DNA from: Flectonema sp. DT1601
Taxonomy: Eukaryota; Euglenozoa; Diplonemea; Diplonemida; Diplonemidae
DNA: 64,000 nucleotides
Direction: 5' to 3'
NCBI GenBank assembly: GCA_964019425.1
Contig: OZ025809.1
Coordinates: 496,001-560,000, forward strand
Below are positions 21,562 through 33,390 of this stretch, piece after piece (the first letter of the stretch is position 1; each line of letters begins with the position of its first letter). The notes under the pieces were generated by a model. The model had not been told where the DNA came from, did no database searches, and saw nothing but the letters and a program-made list of their open reading frames with translations. The position numbers and the translations under genes are program-made.

Positions 21562-24500
21562 GTACGAGGTGGTCGAGGAAGATGCCATGGAGGTTGACAG
21601 CCAGGAAGAGGTAACGGATCAACGGCATGTAGATCAACTGATGGCCTGCACCAGAGCAAGGTGCGTGACATCGAAAGTGAAAGGAAGAAGGGAGGTGGGC
21701 ATCCGACAGCTGGCGGAAAGGGAGCTTATCCGTGCACGGATGGCAAAAGAGGTGTATAAACTGGAGTTTGTACAGGCAAAATGGGATGATGCACGGAAGG
21801 AGGCTAACACCATACAGAGGTTTGAGCTGGCGCCAGAATACTGGCCGGCCAATATGGTGTTGACCGAGGAGACGTATGCCGCCGATGGTAGGGGGCACAC
21901 CTCACAACAGCAACGGAAGTGAGGAAGAGGATAAGCAGGGGATAAGCCGGGTGCCTGGCAAACGCTGACCCTGGCCGCTAAGCCCAATGGGCGAAGCAAA
22001 AGAAGTGCAGGTAGTGCTCAAGGGGAAGGTGGGTGATGGAGTGAAGAGGACCTTGAGGAGACTGTGGTTGTCTGCCTTGGGCAGGGAGGTCCTTCCCATA
22101 GGAACCGGCACTGATGCAACAGTGAAAACGAAGGAGTTGGTTGTAAGGATAGAGAAGAAGTGGGCCGACAACAAGAGATGGTCTGAGGTGAAGCGTTCGC
22201 CGATGAAGGCCACACAGGAACTAAGGAAGATGCCGGGATACGTTGACACCTGCAATGCGAGGATCAGAACGTAACGGTGATGCTCCGGGTGAAGGCAACG
22301 GAGGTGAGGAGCTTCCTTAAGGTCTCAGGAAACGGGGGGACGTTCATGAAGGAAAAGGACCACACCTGTGAGCAGGCTGTGAAGGCTTCAGTTCTGTGGC
22401 TGCCGAAGGATGATACGCTTAGTATCGCGCAGGATAAGGCGGGCGAGATTGAGGGCGGCCTTGGGCTTGTACTCAATGAGCATGGTCTAGGAATCAGAGC
22501 TAGCTGCTGGCATGGGAAGGCGGCAAGGGAGAAGCTTCACTTACCAGCCAAACTCCCTGAAACCAGGATTTCTGGAATACCGATCGGGACCACGTCGGAT
22601 GACGCGATTAAGTACCTCATTTCGAGGGAAGGATGGGAGGTGAGAAAGATGAAGGATGGTGTTCGGAACGGGATGCGGTGGATGGTCGTGCGTGGTCCCG
22701 AGGGGGATGGCGAGACTGTCACCATCGACGGGGTTCTCTGTTTAATCGAACCGATGAAGAAGGTGGTAGTCGCTCCTACGAGGTCAGTGAAGGTAACCCC
22801 GAAGGAGGGAGCAGAAGCCGGAATAGCGAAGGATCTCTCGGAGAGCTCGGGCAAGTGGTACACGCGGGCGGGATTCATTGCGTTTCACGGTAAGAAGAAG
22901 GGAATCCGTCTGTGGGGCGAGGCATCGCAGAACGCACAGGATGCTTTGGTGAAGCCGGTATCGTCACCGATCTCCGATCAACAGAAACAGAGTAAGAAGG
23001 AGAAGAATATACCTCCAAAGGATGGTGAGCGGAAGAAGTGTTCGGTCGAGGATAGGCTGGAACGTCTGCTCATGTCGCTTGTAGCAAGTGACTTGATGGG
23101 CGTGATTGGGCTAAAACGCGAAGGCGTCTTCTGCTGCTGGCGGGTGACGTCGAGAGGAATCCGGGACCGAGACGCCGTCATGATGGACCTTCTTCGGAGC
23201 TGCGAGTTATCAGCTGGAACTGCAGAACGATCAAAGTGTCAGGATTAATGATGAGGTAAATGTTCTCAACGTGTATTCGCCGCCAAGTTCTAAGATAGAT
23301 TTTGATCTCTTCCCTTTGAAGCGTGACGAAAGGTTTATATTTGCTGGTGACTTCAATGCTCATCATAAACTCTGGTCAAAGAAGACGGATACGAAGGGCT
23401 GCCAGCTTCTGGGGTGGTGCAGATCTAATAACCTTCTGATTGCAAACGATCCGGGATTTGTAACGTTGCCGAGGCACGGGACTTCACCGGATGCAATCCT
23501 CCACCACGAGGAGTTACAATTACTACACTTCGGGTTAATTGGTGATGGCTCTGAACATGGGTCTGATCACTTACCTCTTTGACACGTTCTCACCGCTGGA
23601 AACAGTGAACAACCAGGCATCGAAAAAATCAGTCTGGGACTTTAATACAGCCGATTGGTACTCGTTCCGTCTTGATTTGGATTACCGACTTACAAGGTGA
23701 ACAGTCCTCCGAAGGTGGGTATCAGAGCGGCAACATTTAACCGTATCCTGCTTCATGTGGCGAAGAAGAACATCCGCAGAAGGCTCAGGACCCAGGGTAA
23801 GAGGAGGAGATTGTGGAATTCCTCAACCCCTGAGACCAAACAAGCGTCGTTGCTGAGAAACTTGCACAAGGTGAAGGGTTTGCATTCGCCTTCAAGAAGA
23901 TTAAGGACCTGGATGCCGATGGGGGTCAAGACATCCAAATCCCTGAATTCAGTGAGGACCAACTCCCCAGTAAGTTTCTCGATCAGTTCGTTAAGACCTC
24001 TGTCAGGAAACGTTTGAAATCTCCGAAGCTGAAGCCAATTGATTACGCAGGTGCTTGTGGACCTCTGATGATGTCTGAGCTTGAGCGCGCTATCAAGAAG
24101 GTTAAAGCTGGTAAGGCTCCTGGTCCTGATGGAATCCACAGGGCGATGCTGAAGAGGGTGGGTGGGTATTGGGCTAGGGATGCTGGGGTTGAGGTTTAAT
24201 GCTGGCGAGTGAGGGGTTGATATAGGGCTGGGGTTGATGATAAAAGATGGCGAGCCTGCTGTGAACAAGCAATTGCGGAATAGGGGGGGATTAATGGCCT
24301 TTCAGGTTTCTTGGGTTTCCTATACTAAGGGTCTCTGCAGATTCCCTAGGCTGTTCCTACCATCAACGAAAAGACTAGAATCCTTCTCCCAATCGTCGCT
24401 CTTGTTGGGCAAATTAGACGAAGGTCCTGGCGCCCAGTTAAATTTGGAAAGTGGTCCCGTCTTTCCCTTGACAGTGAATACGGAGAGACGTATCAACTCG

Positions 24501-25241
24501 AACCGATTTTCGCAGCAGGGTTGGCAAGAAGAAGCTTGACATCTTTACTGCAATACCTATTCGCCGTGTTGAACATGCTCGCCACCTGGGTGTGCTGATT
24601 GACGATAGACTGACATTCGAACCCCAGCTGAATAAGGTGACTAGCACTATGAAACGGGGAATTGGTCTCTTGAAGACGATCTCATCTTTCGAAATTAAAA
24701 CTGAAGTTCTAAGGCAACTTGTGAACGGCCTTATAGAAAAGACTCGATTTACTGACCTGCTCAATAAGATCCACTACGCCAACTATGAGCGGATAGAACG
24801 GAAGTGGTTCAACTACAAGGTGCGAGGTCCTCCGACTCGGGGTTACATAGATATACTCTTCAGAATTGATCCCTGAAATCATCAACTGTGTTTACTGAGT
24901 TATTAAATTCTTTTATTTTATTCTATTTTATTATTTTTTTTCATCATAATATCAAGTTTTATTTAGTGTTTCAGATTAGAACTAGTTTTTTTTTTTTTTT
25001 TTTTTGTTTGTTTGTTTACTTAATTGCGTGGTTTCCTGCTAGTATACCGGGTAAGGTAGAAGCAAAGTGTTTCTAGATCTCCTGATCTAGTATGCCCTGA
25101 TACTAACAAAATAATCCCCCGGGATTAGGTTCTTCCTACTACCGCAGTATTGGGGACCCTCAGAAGAGCCACCCGGTGCTCTTTGAGTGTCTACCTAGCC
25201 GATACTCGGTGGTCTGATGGACTTGCTAACTAACTAACTAA
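21562..25241 (+). mobile_element. Decayed LINE with endonuclease and RT remnants
   Basis: ORF1-like region at about 21580-23248: three frames, the longest (22277-23248) hydrophilic with an RRM-like patch (RISGIPIGTTSDDAIKYL). The AP-type endonuclease starts LRVISWNCR near 23198, then jumps to NVYSPPSSK near 23260, so roughly 70-80 residues of the usual domain are missing; GDFNAHH and GSDHLP follow (23346-23580). RT begins with KAGKAPGPDGIHRAMLKRVG (about 24100-24160), then a stretch shared with 36064-36308, then the thumb LGVLIDDRLTFEPQ (about 24580). Fingers/palm core including the catalytic FxDD box is not seen, so it is dead. It ends in a (TAAC)n tail at 25225-25243, typical of I/Jockey-like LINEs. 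The frame changes many times. Confidence 0.75.
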
Positions 25242-25383
25242 CTATACTGTAGATATGCACCTGGGAAAGAGAAGTATCCTTAATTGAATGACCATGCAGT
25301 TAACAAGTCTGAGATCACTGTGGTGCAGATTACTTCTGCGTAGGGGTTGTACAGGGCCGATTCGATTCGACGACGGGACACCG
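25242..25383 (-). repeat. Right arm of the inverted repeat flanking the LINE
   Basis: Reverse complement of 21414-21561. It begins immediately after the LINE's (TAAC)n tail. Confidence 0.8.
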
Positions 25384-26025
25384 ATCGAGGCTTGCATTAC
25401 TTACTGTGCCCTGTGGGGTTAACTGTTCGGGTTTGTACGTTAAATACAAATATATTGTAGCATAAACAACATAACGATAATTTAACATTAGTTCTGAGAT
25501 ACGGTGACTAAAGGTAATCTGCGACTGATGTAAATACTTTACATTATAATAGGTGTTTCTAACTTAGCTGCATACACATCTCTTCTTCCGTGTTGTCATT
25601 CGGTGCAGTACAGGGTCGAGTTATTCAATTTTGAATTAATCGTGAGCCCTGGGAAACCAAGACCAGGGTACAATGTAATACGGCAGAGTGTAGGTTGCAC
25701 CTACAAATTACTTGCTTAAAATAAACAATTCTTTGAAAAAGAAATATGTTAGCAAAAATTGCTGGTTCGTAGCACTCACCTTAAATAAATTATGGTAGCG
25801 TTATCCAGAATTGTGCCCTGTGGGGGTGGGGAGAGGTAGCATAAATAATGTAAGAGGGGATCACTGGTGACATTAAGCCCGACGAAACTATAGGATAGGG
25901 GAAGGGGGAGGAGGAGGAGGCTCCTAGTGTGGTGGCCTGCGCGCCAGGCTTTGTATTGAGGGGGTCTACTGGCACGAAGGCTGCCGCTGGATAGTATACT
26001 GAGTCATAGTAGCCCCTAACAGAAA
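25384..26025. other. Intergenic, nothing recognised
   Basis: Sequence downstream of the calmodulin stop. Composition shifts from AT-rich to G+C-richer near 25800. Confidence 0.5.
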
Positions 26026-27450
<1,425 letters not shown>

Positions 27451-27478
27451 AGCAAATATAACAAAACAACAGCAACTA

Positions 27479-28672
27479 ATGTCCGAGGAAGACCAGCAGG
27501 CTATTGTATGCGACAATGGGTCCGGAATGGTGAAGGCAGGGTTTGCTGGAGACGATGCACCCAGATCCGTCTTCCCAAGCATCGTAGGAAGACCCAAGAC
27601 TGCAGCGGCAATGATGGGGACGGCGAAGAAGGAGGCGTACATTGGCGACGATGCCCAGTCAAAGAGGGGGATCTTACAGATCAAGTATCCGATTGAGCAC
27701 GGGGTCATCACAAACTGGGATGACATGGAGAAGATATGGCACCACACCTTCTACAACGAACTGCGGGTGGGTCCAGAAGATCACCCGGTCTTGCTCACGG
27801 AAGCCCCGATGAACCCCAAGGCCAACAGGGAGAAGATGACGCAGATCATGTTCGAGACTTTCAACAGTCCTGCCATGTATGTCGGAATCCAGGCGGTGCT
27901 GTCGCTGTACTCGAGCGGGAGAACAACGGGGATCGTCCTGGACTCGGGAGACGGTGTCACCCACACGGTCCCTATTTATGAAGGCTATTCTCTTCCACAC
28001 GCTGTCCTCCGAATCGACATGGCTGGCCGAGACATGACAGACTGGATGATAAAGCTGCTGACCGAGAGGGGAAACAGCTTCGTGACTTCTGCTGAGCGCG
28101 AGATCGTCCGTGACATCAAGGAGAAGCTCGCATATGTTGCCCTGGTATGCCTTCTTTTACTTATTCCGTTCTATAAGGTGAGATTGAAAAGAATAAAATA
28201 AAAACAGGACTTCGATGAGGAAATGTCGCTAGCTTCTTCCAGCTCCTCCCTTGAGAAGGACTACGAGCTTCCAGACGGTCAGGTGATAACCGTGGGATCT
28301 GAGAGGTTCCGATGCCCAGAGGCCCTCTTCAAGCCTGCTTTCATAGGACTTGAAGCCAACGGGATACACGAGACTGTGTACAACAGCATCATGAAGTGTG
28401 ACATTGATGTCAGGAAGGACCTTTATGCTAATATTGTTCTCTCGGGCGGAACCACAATGTACGAGGGGCTTGCCGATCGCCTGTCAAAGGAAGTAACCAA
28501 CCTCGCCCCCAACAGCATGAAGATCAAGGTCGTTGCCCCCCCAGAGCGGAAGTACTCTGTCTGGATTGGGGGATCTATCCTGTCTTCCCTCTCGACGTTC
28601 GCCTCCATGTGGGTGAAGAAGGAAGAATACGATGAGAGCGGCCCTGGGATTGTGCACAAAAAGTGCTTCTAG
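27479..28672 (+). CDS. Actin
   Basis: Filament-forming ATPase of the cytoskeleton. Exons 27479-28144 and 28208-28672, with a 63-nt GTATGC...ACAG intron in phase 0 between KLAYVAL and DFDEEMS. About 376 residues, normal length. ATP-binding signatures [18 protein letters not shown] and [17 protein letters not shown], and the conserved end [10 protein letters not shown], are intact. The frame is open upstream, but homology starts at [11 protein letters not shown], so ATG 27479 is chosen; it also lies 29 nt after an acceptor-like AG. G/C-ending codons dominate. It is a conventional actin, not an actin-related protein. Confidence 0.98.
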
Positions 28673-29392
28673 GATCTTGCCATGGTGATAGTATTCGAAG
28701 CACAAAGTTGCCCTTCCTGAGTGATAAGACACGTGAGAATAGCGCAGTGTTGTGAGTCCCTTCAGTCCTGGGGTAATGTCACAGCTTCCATCCCATTCAG
28801 TGTTCTGGAGAAAACAACTTCCCGTCGTTGGGGTATCTGCCCTGCCTGTTCCCCTTCCCCCTAGCCCTTCTGTGTTTTTCGCTTATTGTTGCTTCCACTC
28901 ACAGTCAATGAATACATACCTTTCAGAACAGGCGGTGGCACGTACCGGTGGAATGGCCGCCCAGTATTCACATTTCGTGGTCTGAGGAGAGTTGCAGAAT
29001 ATTACCATCAATTTCTTTCACAGATTGCACAGACTTCTTACTCTTACCTTCAGCGACATGGAATCGCATGTGGCCCGCTATGAGCGGAGCATTCGGATAC
29101 CGGCAAGCGAGCATATTGGCCTACTGTAATAGAAAGGAGTAGACTGAAGGGCTCAAGCACCTGGTGATGTGCAGCAACTAAGGGCAATGTTAGTATACAA
29201 GGGCTCTGCATTCTCATAAATGCTTTTTTTAAATTACCTGGAAGGGGAAAGTGGTACTGAAAACCGGTCGAATAAAAGAAAGGCAGCCTTAAGCTGTAGT
29301 AACCAAAACAGAGTTATATAGGACCAATCTGGCAGCCTGGGGATAGTAAGGCGCCCGTTCTCTCTAGGCGAAGACTATTGATATGTAAGCCC
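28673..29392. other. Intergenic between convergent actin and X1
   Basis: Shared 3' region of two convergent genes. No gene seen. Confidence 0.5.
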
Positions 29393-30562
29393 TCAGCAGG
29401 CTAAGTACGCGAAAGGGGCATCGGCTGAATAGGGGTCGTGCCTGTACTGTATATATCTTGGGGGTTGGCAGTCGTAAGGGAGGCAGCTCTGGAGCGCCTT
29501 AGAACGAAGATCGTGGTCAGCGAAGATTGCCGGGGCTTCGTGCCTTGATGCCCGCGATCCCCTAACTCCTACACGGGTCGGCTGGTCTGGGGCAGATGTC
29601 CAGGTAAATGTCTGTCTGTGCCTTCCGAGGAACCTCAGCAGCAAGGTCAGGGTTGGATACAAGGTACTGGCGAATCCCTTATGACCCCTCAGCTCTCTTA
29701 GCAGCTGCCTCTGTGTTATCTCGCCTTTTAAAAGTTCCCTCCTGACAGCCAGCTTGGTAGACTCTTCTGCAGACCTGCGGCCTGCTTCCGCGGCCTGATC
29801 GGCGCCGAAGATAGTTGTGATGTCTTCTGATGCCAAGTAGACCCTGACGTCACTTCTCTTAATGTGCGGCGAAAGGCCCAGGTCGCGGATCTCTTGGGAT
29901 GAATATCTGAATAGTGAGAAGTCGTTGCTGTTTTTCATTAAAAACTCAAGCCACATTCCATTGAAAAGCTTCCCAACCACCTCCTCGTACAAGGGGCTGC
30001 TCTTTGCTCTGTTATTGAGGATAACCTGACTGACAGAACCCCGGTGCCGATTTGTGATCGGGTCTTCCAGCGCCTCCCGCATTTCTGCAACGAATTGCTC
30101 TTCTGCAGGTAACGCTGATGGGACAATCTCAATTTGGGACACTGTGAAGGTGAACCAAAGGGGTACCCCTAGGACAAACCTACTGAGATGCACATTCTCC
30201 CCAGGGTTACGCAGTGTCCCCAGACGGAAGTCACTGCACCCACCCATCGTTTCCACTACCAGCTGTGCTTGGAACTCATAGCCTTCTTGTGGCTGAACCA
30301 CTGCCGTGGTAAATAACACATCCAGAAGTGAACCCCCGCGAACACCAACAGCGTCTACATCTTTCGCTTCCACCCGCGTCACAGTATGCATTCCTGCGCT
30401 GGGAAGAGCACAGGTGATTAACTGCAAACCGTTCAGCAGCACACTGCCCATCCCAAGAAGCAATGAGTGGCCCACCGCATCCGAGATCGAATCGCCTGCG
30501 GATGTGTACCCAACACTTGCCCCGCAGCATGTCGACGCCGCACCATTCCCCTTTACCATCAT
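29393..30562 (-). CDS. Protein X1, unknown family, paralogue of 33391-34596
   Basis: I do not recognise the family. About 390 residues from the tandem Met at 30562/30559; the frame is open 66 codons further upstream, but that part is Phe/Ser-rich and contains an acceptor-like TTTCAG, so it is read as 5' UTR. It aligns with X2 along most of its length: LLNGLQ, a first block NGMWLEFL...FSLFRYSSQEI...LSPHIKRSDVRVYL, and a second block TLYPTLTLLLRFLGRH...PDQPTRVGV. The two blocks resemble each other (helix, F-x-L/W turn, R-x-Y/G-L strand), suggesting a tandem winged-helix-like fold. No signal peptide or membrane segment. Divergent from ARF-a, about 690 bp apart. Confidence 0.75.
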   Translation of the reverse strand: MMVKGNGAASTCCGASVGYTSAGDSISDAVGHSLLLGMGSVLLNGLQLITCALPSAGMHTVTRVEAKDVDAVGVRGGSLLDVLFTTAVVQPQEGYEFQAQLVVETMGGCSDFRLGTLRNPGENVHLSRFVLGVPLWFTFTVSQIEIVPSALPAEEQFVAEMREALEDPITNRHRGSVSQVILNNRAKSSPLYEEVVGKLFNGMWLEFLMKNSNDFSLFRYSSQEIRDLGLSPHIKRSDVRVYLASEDITTIFGADQAAEAGRRSAEESTKLAVRRELLKGEITQRQLLRELRGHKGFASTLYPTLTLLLRFLGRHRQTFTWTSAPDQPTRVGVRGSRASRHEAPAIFADHDLRSKALQSCLPYDCQPPRYIQYRHDPYSADAPFAYLAC

Positions 30563-31220
30563 ATAAATATTTTTTTTCCTTTTTGGTTTGAAATGACTTT
30601 GAATCTGAAATACATCCAAAAGACCTACCACAATGCAATTTGACAGCCAAGGAAAACACAAAAAAGAAGAGGAGAAAGGGGGGTGGGGGGAAAGAAAAGA
30701 AAACAACACACAAAAGCTAATGACTGGCCCCGATGATGCAGGCACATTAATTTGAGCCACTTGGCTCTTGAAGCATTTTTGGCTGGGGCCTTAGGGGGGA
30801 ACACATTGCTTCATTGATCAAGAAAAAAGCGGGTGCGGGGCCACGAAGCCCACTGAAAACGATGCTGGGCCTTGGCGAGTGCAACCAACACTGAACCCCG
30901 GGAGGGCTCCGTGGGGTGCCCCTTTTGCTCTTGGCGGGTGGCCATTACCCGGCGCTCCGAAGCAGCGTTGGGGTACCCGGGTCAGGACCACACCGACGGC
31001 CTGGGTCAAGGAGATAACGGCGGGGCTGGGGCGAAGGCCGTGGCCAACCCCGTTGGGCACGCTTTATGCCTGGTGGGTGTGCATATAGGTGGTGGGGGTC
31101 AGGGTATATCTTCTCCACCATCTGGCCAACAGAACAATGTGTGTCTTTTCCCCCCACATGGCCGTATTTCATAACACAAAGGTGGGTTTTTCTTGTAATT
31201 ACTTCTTCCCCACCCATCAG
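30563..31220. promoter_or_regulatory. Divergent X1 / ARF-a intergenic region, G+C-rich
   Basis: About 690 bp between divergent starts, including a G+C-rich segment (30830-31100). It ends at CCCACCCATCAG (31220), acceptor-like, 32 nt before the ARF start. Open frames across it are composition artefacts. Confidence 0.35.
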
Positions 31221-31252
31221 CCAAGAAAAAAAGCATAAGTTAGAAGAATAAA

Positions 31253-31795
31253 ATGGGCGGTTCTGTGTCAAAGTTGTTTGCGGCCATCTTCCCTCACAAA
31301 GATGTGAAGATGCTCATGGTGGGACTCGATGCGGCAGGCAAGACAACTGTGCTGTACAAACTGAAGCTTGGGGATCTCATCACATCAATCCCCACCATCG
31401 GATTTAACGTAGAGACCGTCGAATACAAGAATCTAAAGTTTACCATGTGGGACGTCGGCGGGCAGGACAAGCTCCGCCCCCTGTGGAGACACTACTTCCA
31501 AGGGTCGGACGGAATCGTGTTCGTTGTTGACTCAAACGACAGGGAACGTCTAGAGATCGCGCGGGGCGAGTTGCAGAAGCTGCTAACAGATGAGGAGCTT
31601 GATGGTGCTTCGCTTTTGGTCTACGCAAACAAGCAAGATTTGCCGAAGGCGATGTCTTGTGCGGAACTCACCGACAAGCTTGGGCTCCGAGAGGCCAGAG
31701 GAAGGGAGTGGTTCGTCCAGGGCTCCTGCGCCGCAACCGGTGAAGGGCTCTACGAGGGACTAGACTGGCTAGCGAGGTCGATGAAGAAGAAATAG
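31253..31795 (+). CDS. ARF-family small GTPase (ARF-a)
   Basis: Arf GTPases recruit coat proteins and lipid enzymes to Golgi and endosomal membranes. 180 residues without intron. MGG gives the myristoylation Gly2, followed by an amphipathic helix. G1 GLDAAGKTT, Thr in switch I ([10 protein letters not shown]), switch [19 protein letters not shown] and SCAATGEG are all intact. The interswitch and GGQDK motifs match true ARFs rather than ARLs or SAR1. It differs clearly from ARF-b 340 bp downstream (for example SDGIVF against NTNGVIF), so the pair is an old duplication. Start fixed by the Gly2 motif. Confidence 0.95.
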   Translation: MGGSVSKLFAAIFPHKDVKMLMVGLDAAGKTTVLYKLKLGDLITSIPTIGFNVETVEYKNLKFTMWDVGGQDKLRPLWRHYFQGSDGIVFVVDSNDRERLEIARGELQKLLTDEELDGASLLVYANKQDLPKAMSCAELTDKLGLREARGREWFVQGSCAATGEGLYEGLDWLARSMKKK

Positions 31796-32136
31796 CAGGG
31801 AGGGATCTCCCTAAGAATTTTAGCAATGTCGTTTTTTTTCCCTTTCATTTTCCGACAGGAATTGCTTGCCTGCCGTCTTTCTTCTTGTCAGGCCAACTAT
31901 CCCATCTGTGTTTCTTTACGCGAAGGCGAGTTTTCCCGTAAGGACCCTTTCTTTCTTTCCAGCAACCGAGGCACAACAAAATGGACGTGATTTGAGTCTG
32001 TAGCAAGAGCGCTGAGGTAGAGCGCCTCTCTCTCCTTGCCTTGTAGCTCTTGGCCAAGCAGCCCAGCCTGGGCCGTAATCAGGGAATTGCAGGCATTCAG
32101 CAGTTTGCCTCTCTTACGCCAGCAAAGAAACACAAA

Positions 32137-32764
32137 ATGGGAAACATCAGCTCCCTTCTCAGGGGTATTTTTGGGGGCCTTCAGGATGTACGCACGCTTA
32201 TGGTTGGGCTGGACGCTTCTGGGAAAACTACGATTCTCTACAAGATGAAGCTAGGAGAGATCGTGACTACAATCCCGACCATTGGCTTCAACGTGGAGAC
32301 AGTTGAATACAAGAAGGCTAAGTTCACAGTGTGGGACGTAGGCGGCCAAGATAAGCTAAGGCCCTTGTGGAAGCACTACTTCGCAAATACCAACGGTGTG
32401 ATCTTTGTTGTAGATTCGAACGACAAGGACAGGGTGGCCCAGGCGAGGGATGAGCTTCAGAAGATGTTGGCAGAAGAGGAGCTGCGCGACGCGGTCTTGC
32501 TCGTCTTTGCGAATAAGCAGGACCTACCAAATGCGATGTCGGCAGCGGAAGTGACGGACAGGCTAGGCCTGCATGGACTGCGCCAGCGTGAGTGGTACAT
32601 TCAGGTATGTCGTCTTCTAGTCTTCTCATCGCCCCCCCCCCCCCCCCCCCAAGTACAAGGTGCCGAGACTAAAGGAAAAACAGGGGTCCTGTGCCACTAC
32701 TGGTGAAGGGATATATGAAGGGCTCGACTGGCTTGCTGCCTCAGTCAAGAAGGCTCAGCGATGA
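32137..32764 (+). CDS. ARF-family small GTPase (ARF-b), two exons
   Basis: Same role as ARF-a and closer to canonical ARF1. Exons 32137-32604 and 32684-32764. The 79-nt intron (GTATGT...ACAG) lies in phase 0 between WYIQ and GSCATTGEG; it contains a run of 19 C, unusual for an intron polypyrimidine region. Translation gives about 182 residues with MGN (myristoylation), [32 protein letters not shown] and NKQD, ending VKKAQR. Reading through the intron would give a C-terminus without the TCAT/SCAT guanine-binding motif. A CCAG acceptor-like site is 15 nt upstream of the ATG. Same strand as ARF-a; convergent with X2. Confidence 0.95.
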
Positions 32765-33390
32765 GGTCCACCGGCTTCGGAGTGAAGGGGAAAGGGTTCG
32801 TCACTTCTGTTACTCTAACCTGGCCCTTCCCCAGCCCCCACCCTCTTTTGGTGCGTCTTCGCGTTGGGTTATCTTTTCAATAGGTAATTCAGCAGGTCCT
32901 TCTGTGATATCGGCCTCGAAGCTGCAACATTTCCCCGATGTCAGTTGTTTATGTTTAACCCCTTTGACATTATAATTATAATTTAAGATCTCTTTGTTTA
33001 CTCAGTCTTAATTATACAATATGGACGATGATGGTCATTCCCATAGGTTCGGGAGTAACGATTTACCCATCACTCTTCTGTGTGACAGCCGGCTATTGAG
33101 GCCGAATATCCTCACCAAGGCGATGGTACTAACAAAGAATGATGAGAGGGGGTGGTGCCTTCTGCCAGTGCCGCGCGCGCATATCCTACCCTTTTTTCCT
33201 TTTTTGTATCCCCCCTCCCTTGTGGACCTGTAAGGTGGACAAAAGTATTGTTATCCTTGAGAAAGGGTATACGAGCAGCAATGACAATGACAATGCGTGC
33301 GACTTAGAAATAACAGAAGCACCCGTCGGACAGCACCTCAACACTAATAATTAACTGAAAGAAACTACAAACTAGGCGGAGACAGGCCGC
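32765..33390. other. Intergenic between convergent ARF-b and X2
   Basis: No gene seen. TATTGAGGCCGAATATCCTC at about 33094 recurs at 35704, part of a dispersed repeat. Confidence 0.5.

Noticed and set aside
30563-30760. 66-residue N-terminal extension of X1
   Set aside because: Phe/Ser-rich, not shared with X2, and contains an acceptor-like TTTCAG.
30818-31251. Frames on both strands between X1 and ARF-a
   Set aside because: Products of G+C-rich composition; repetitive Gly/Pro/Arg content, no domain.
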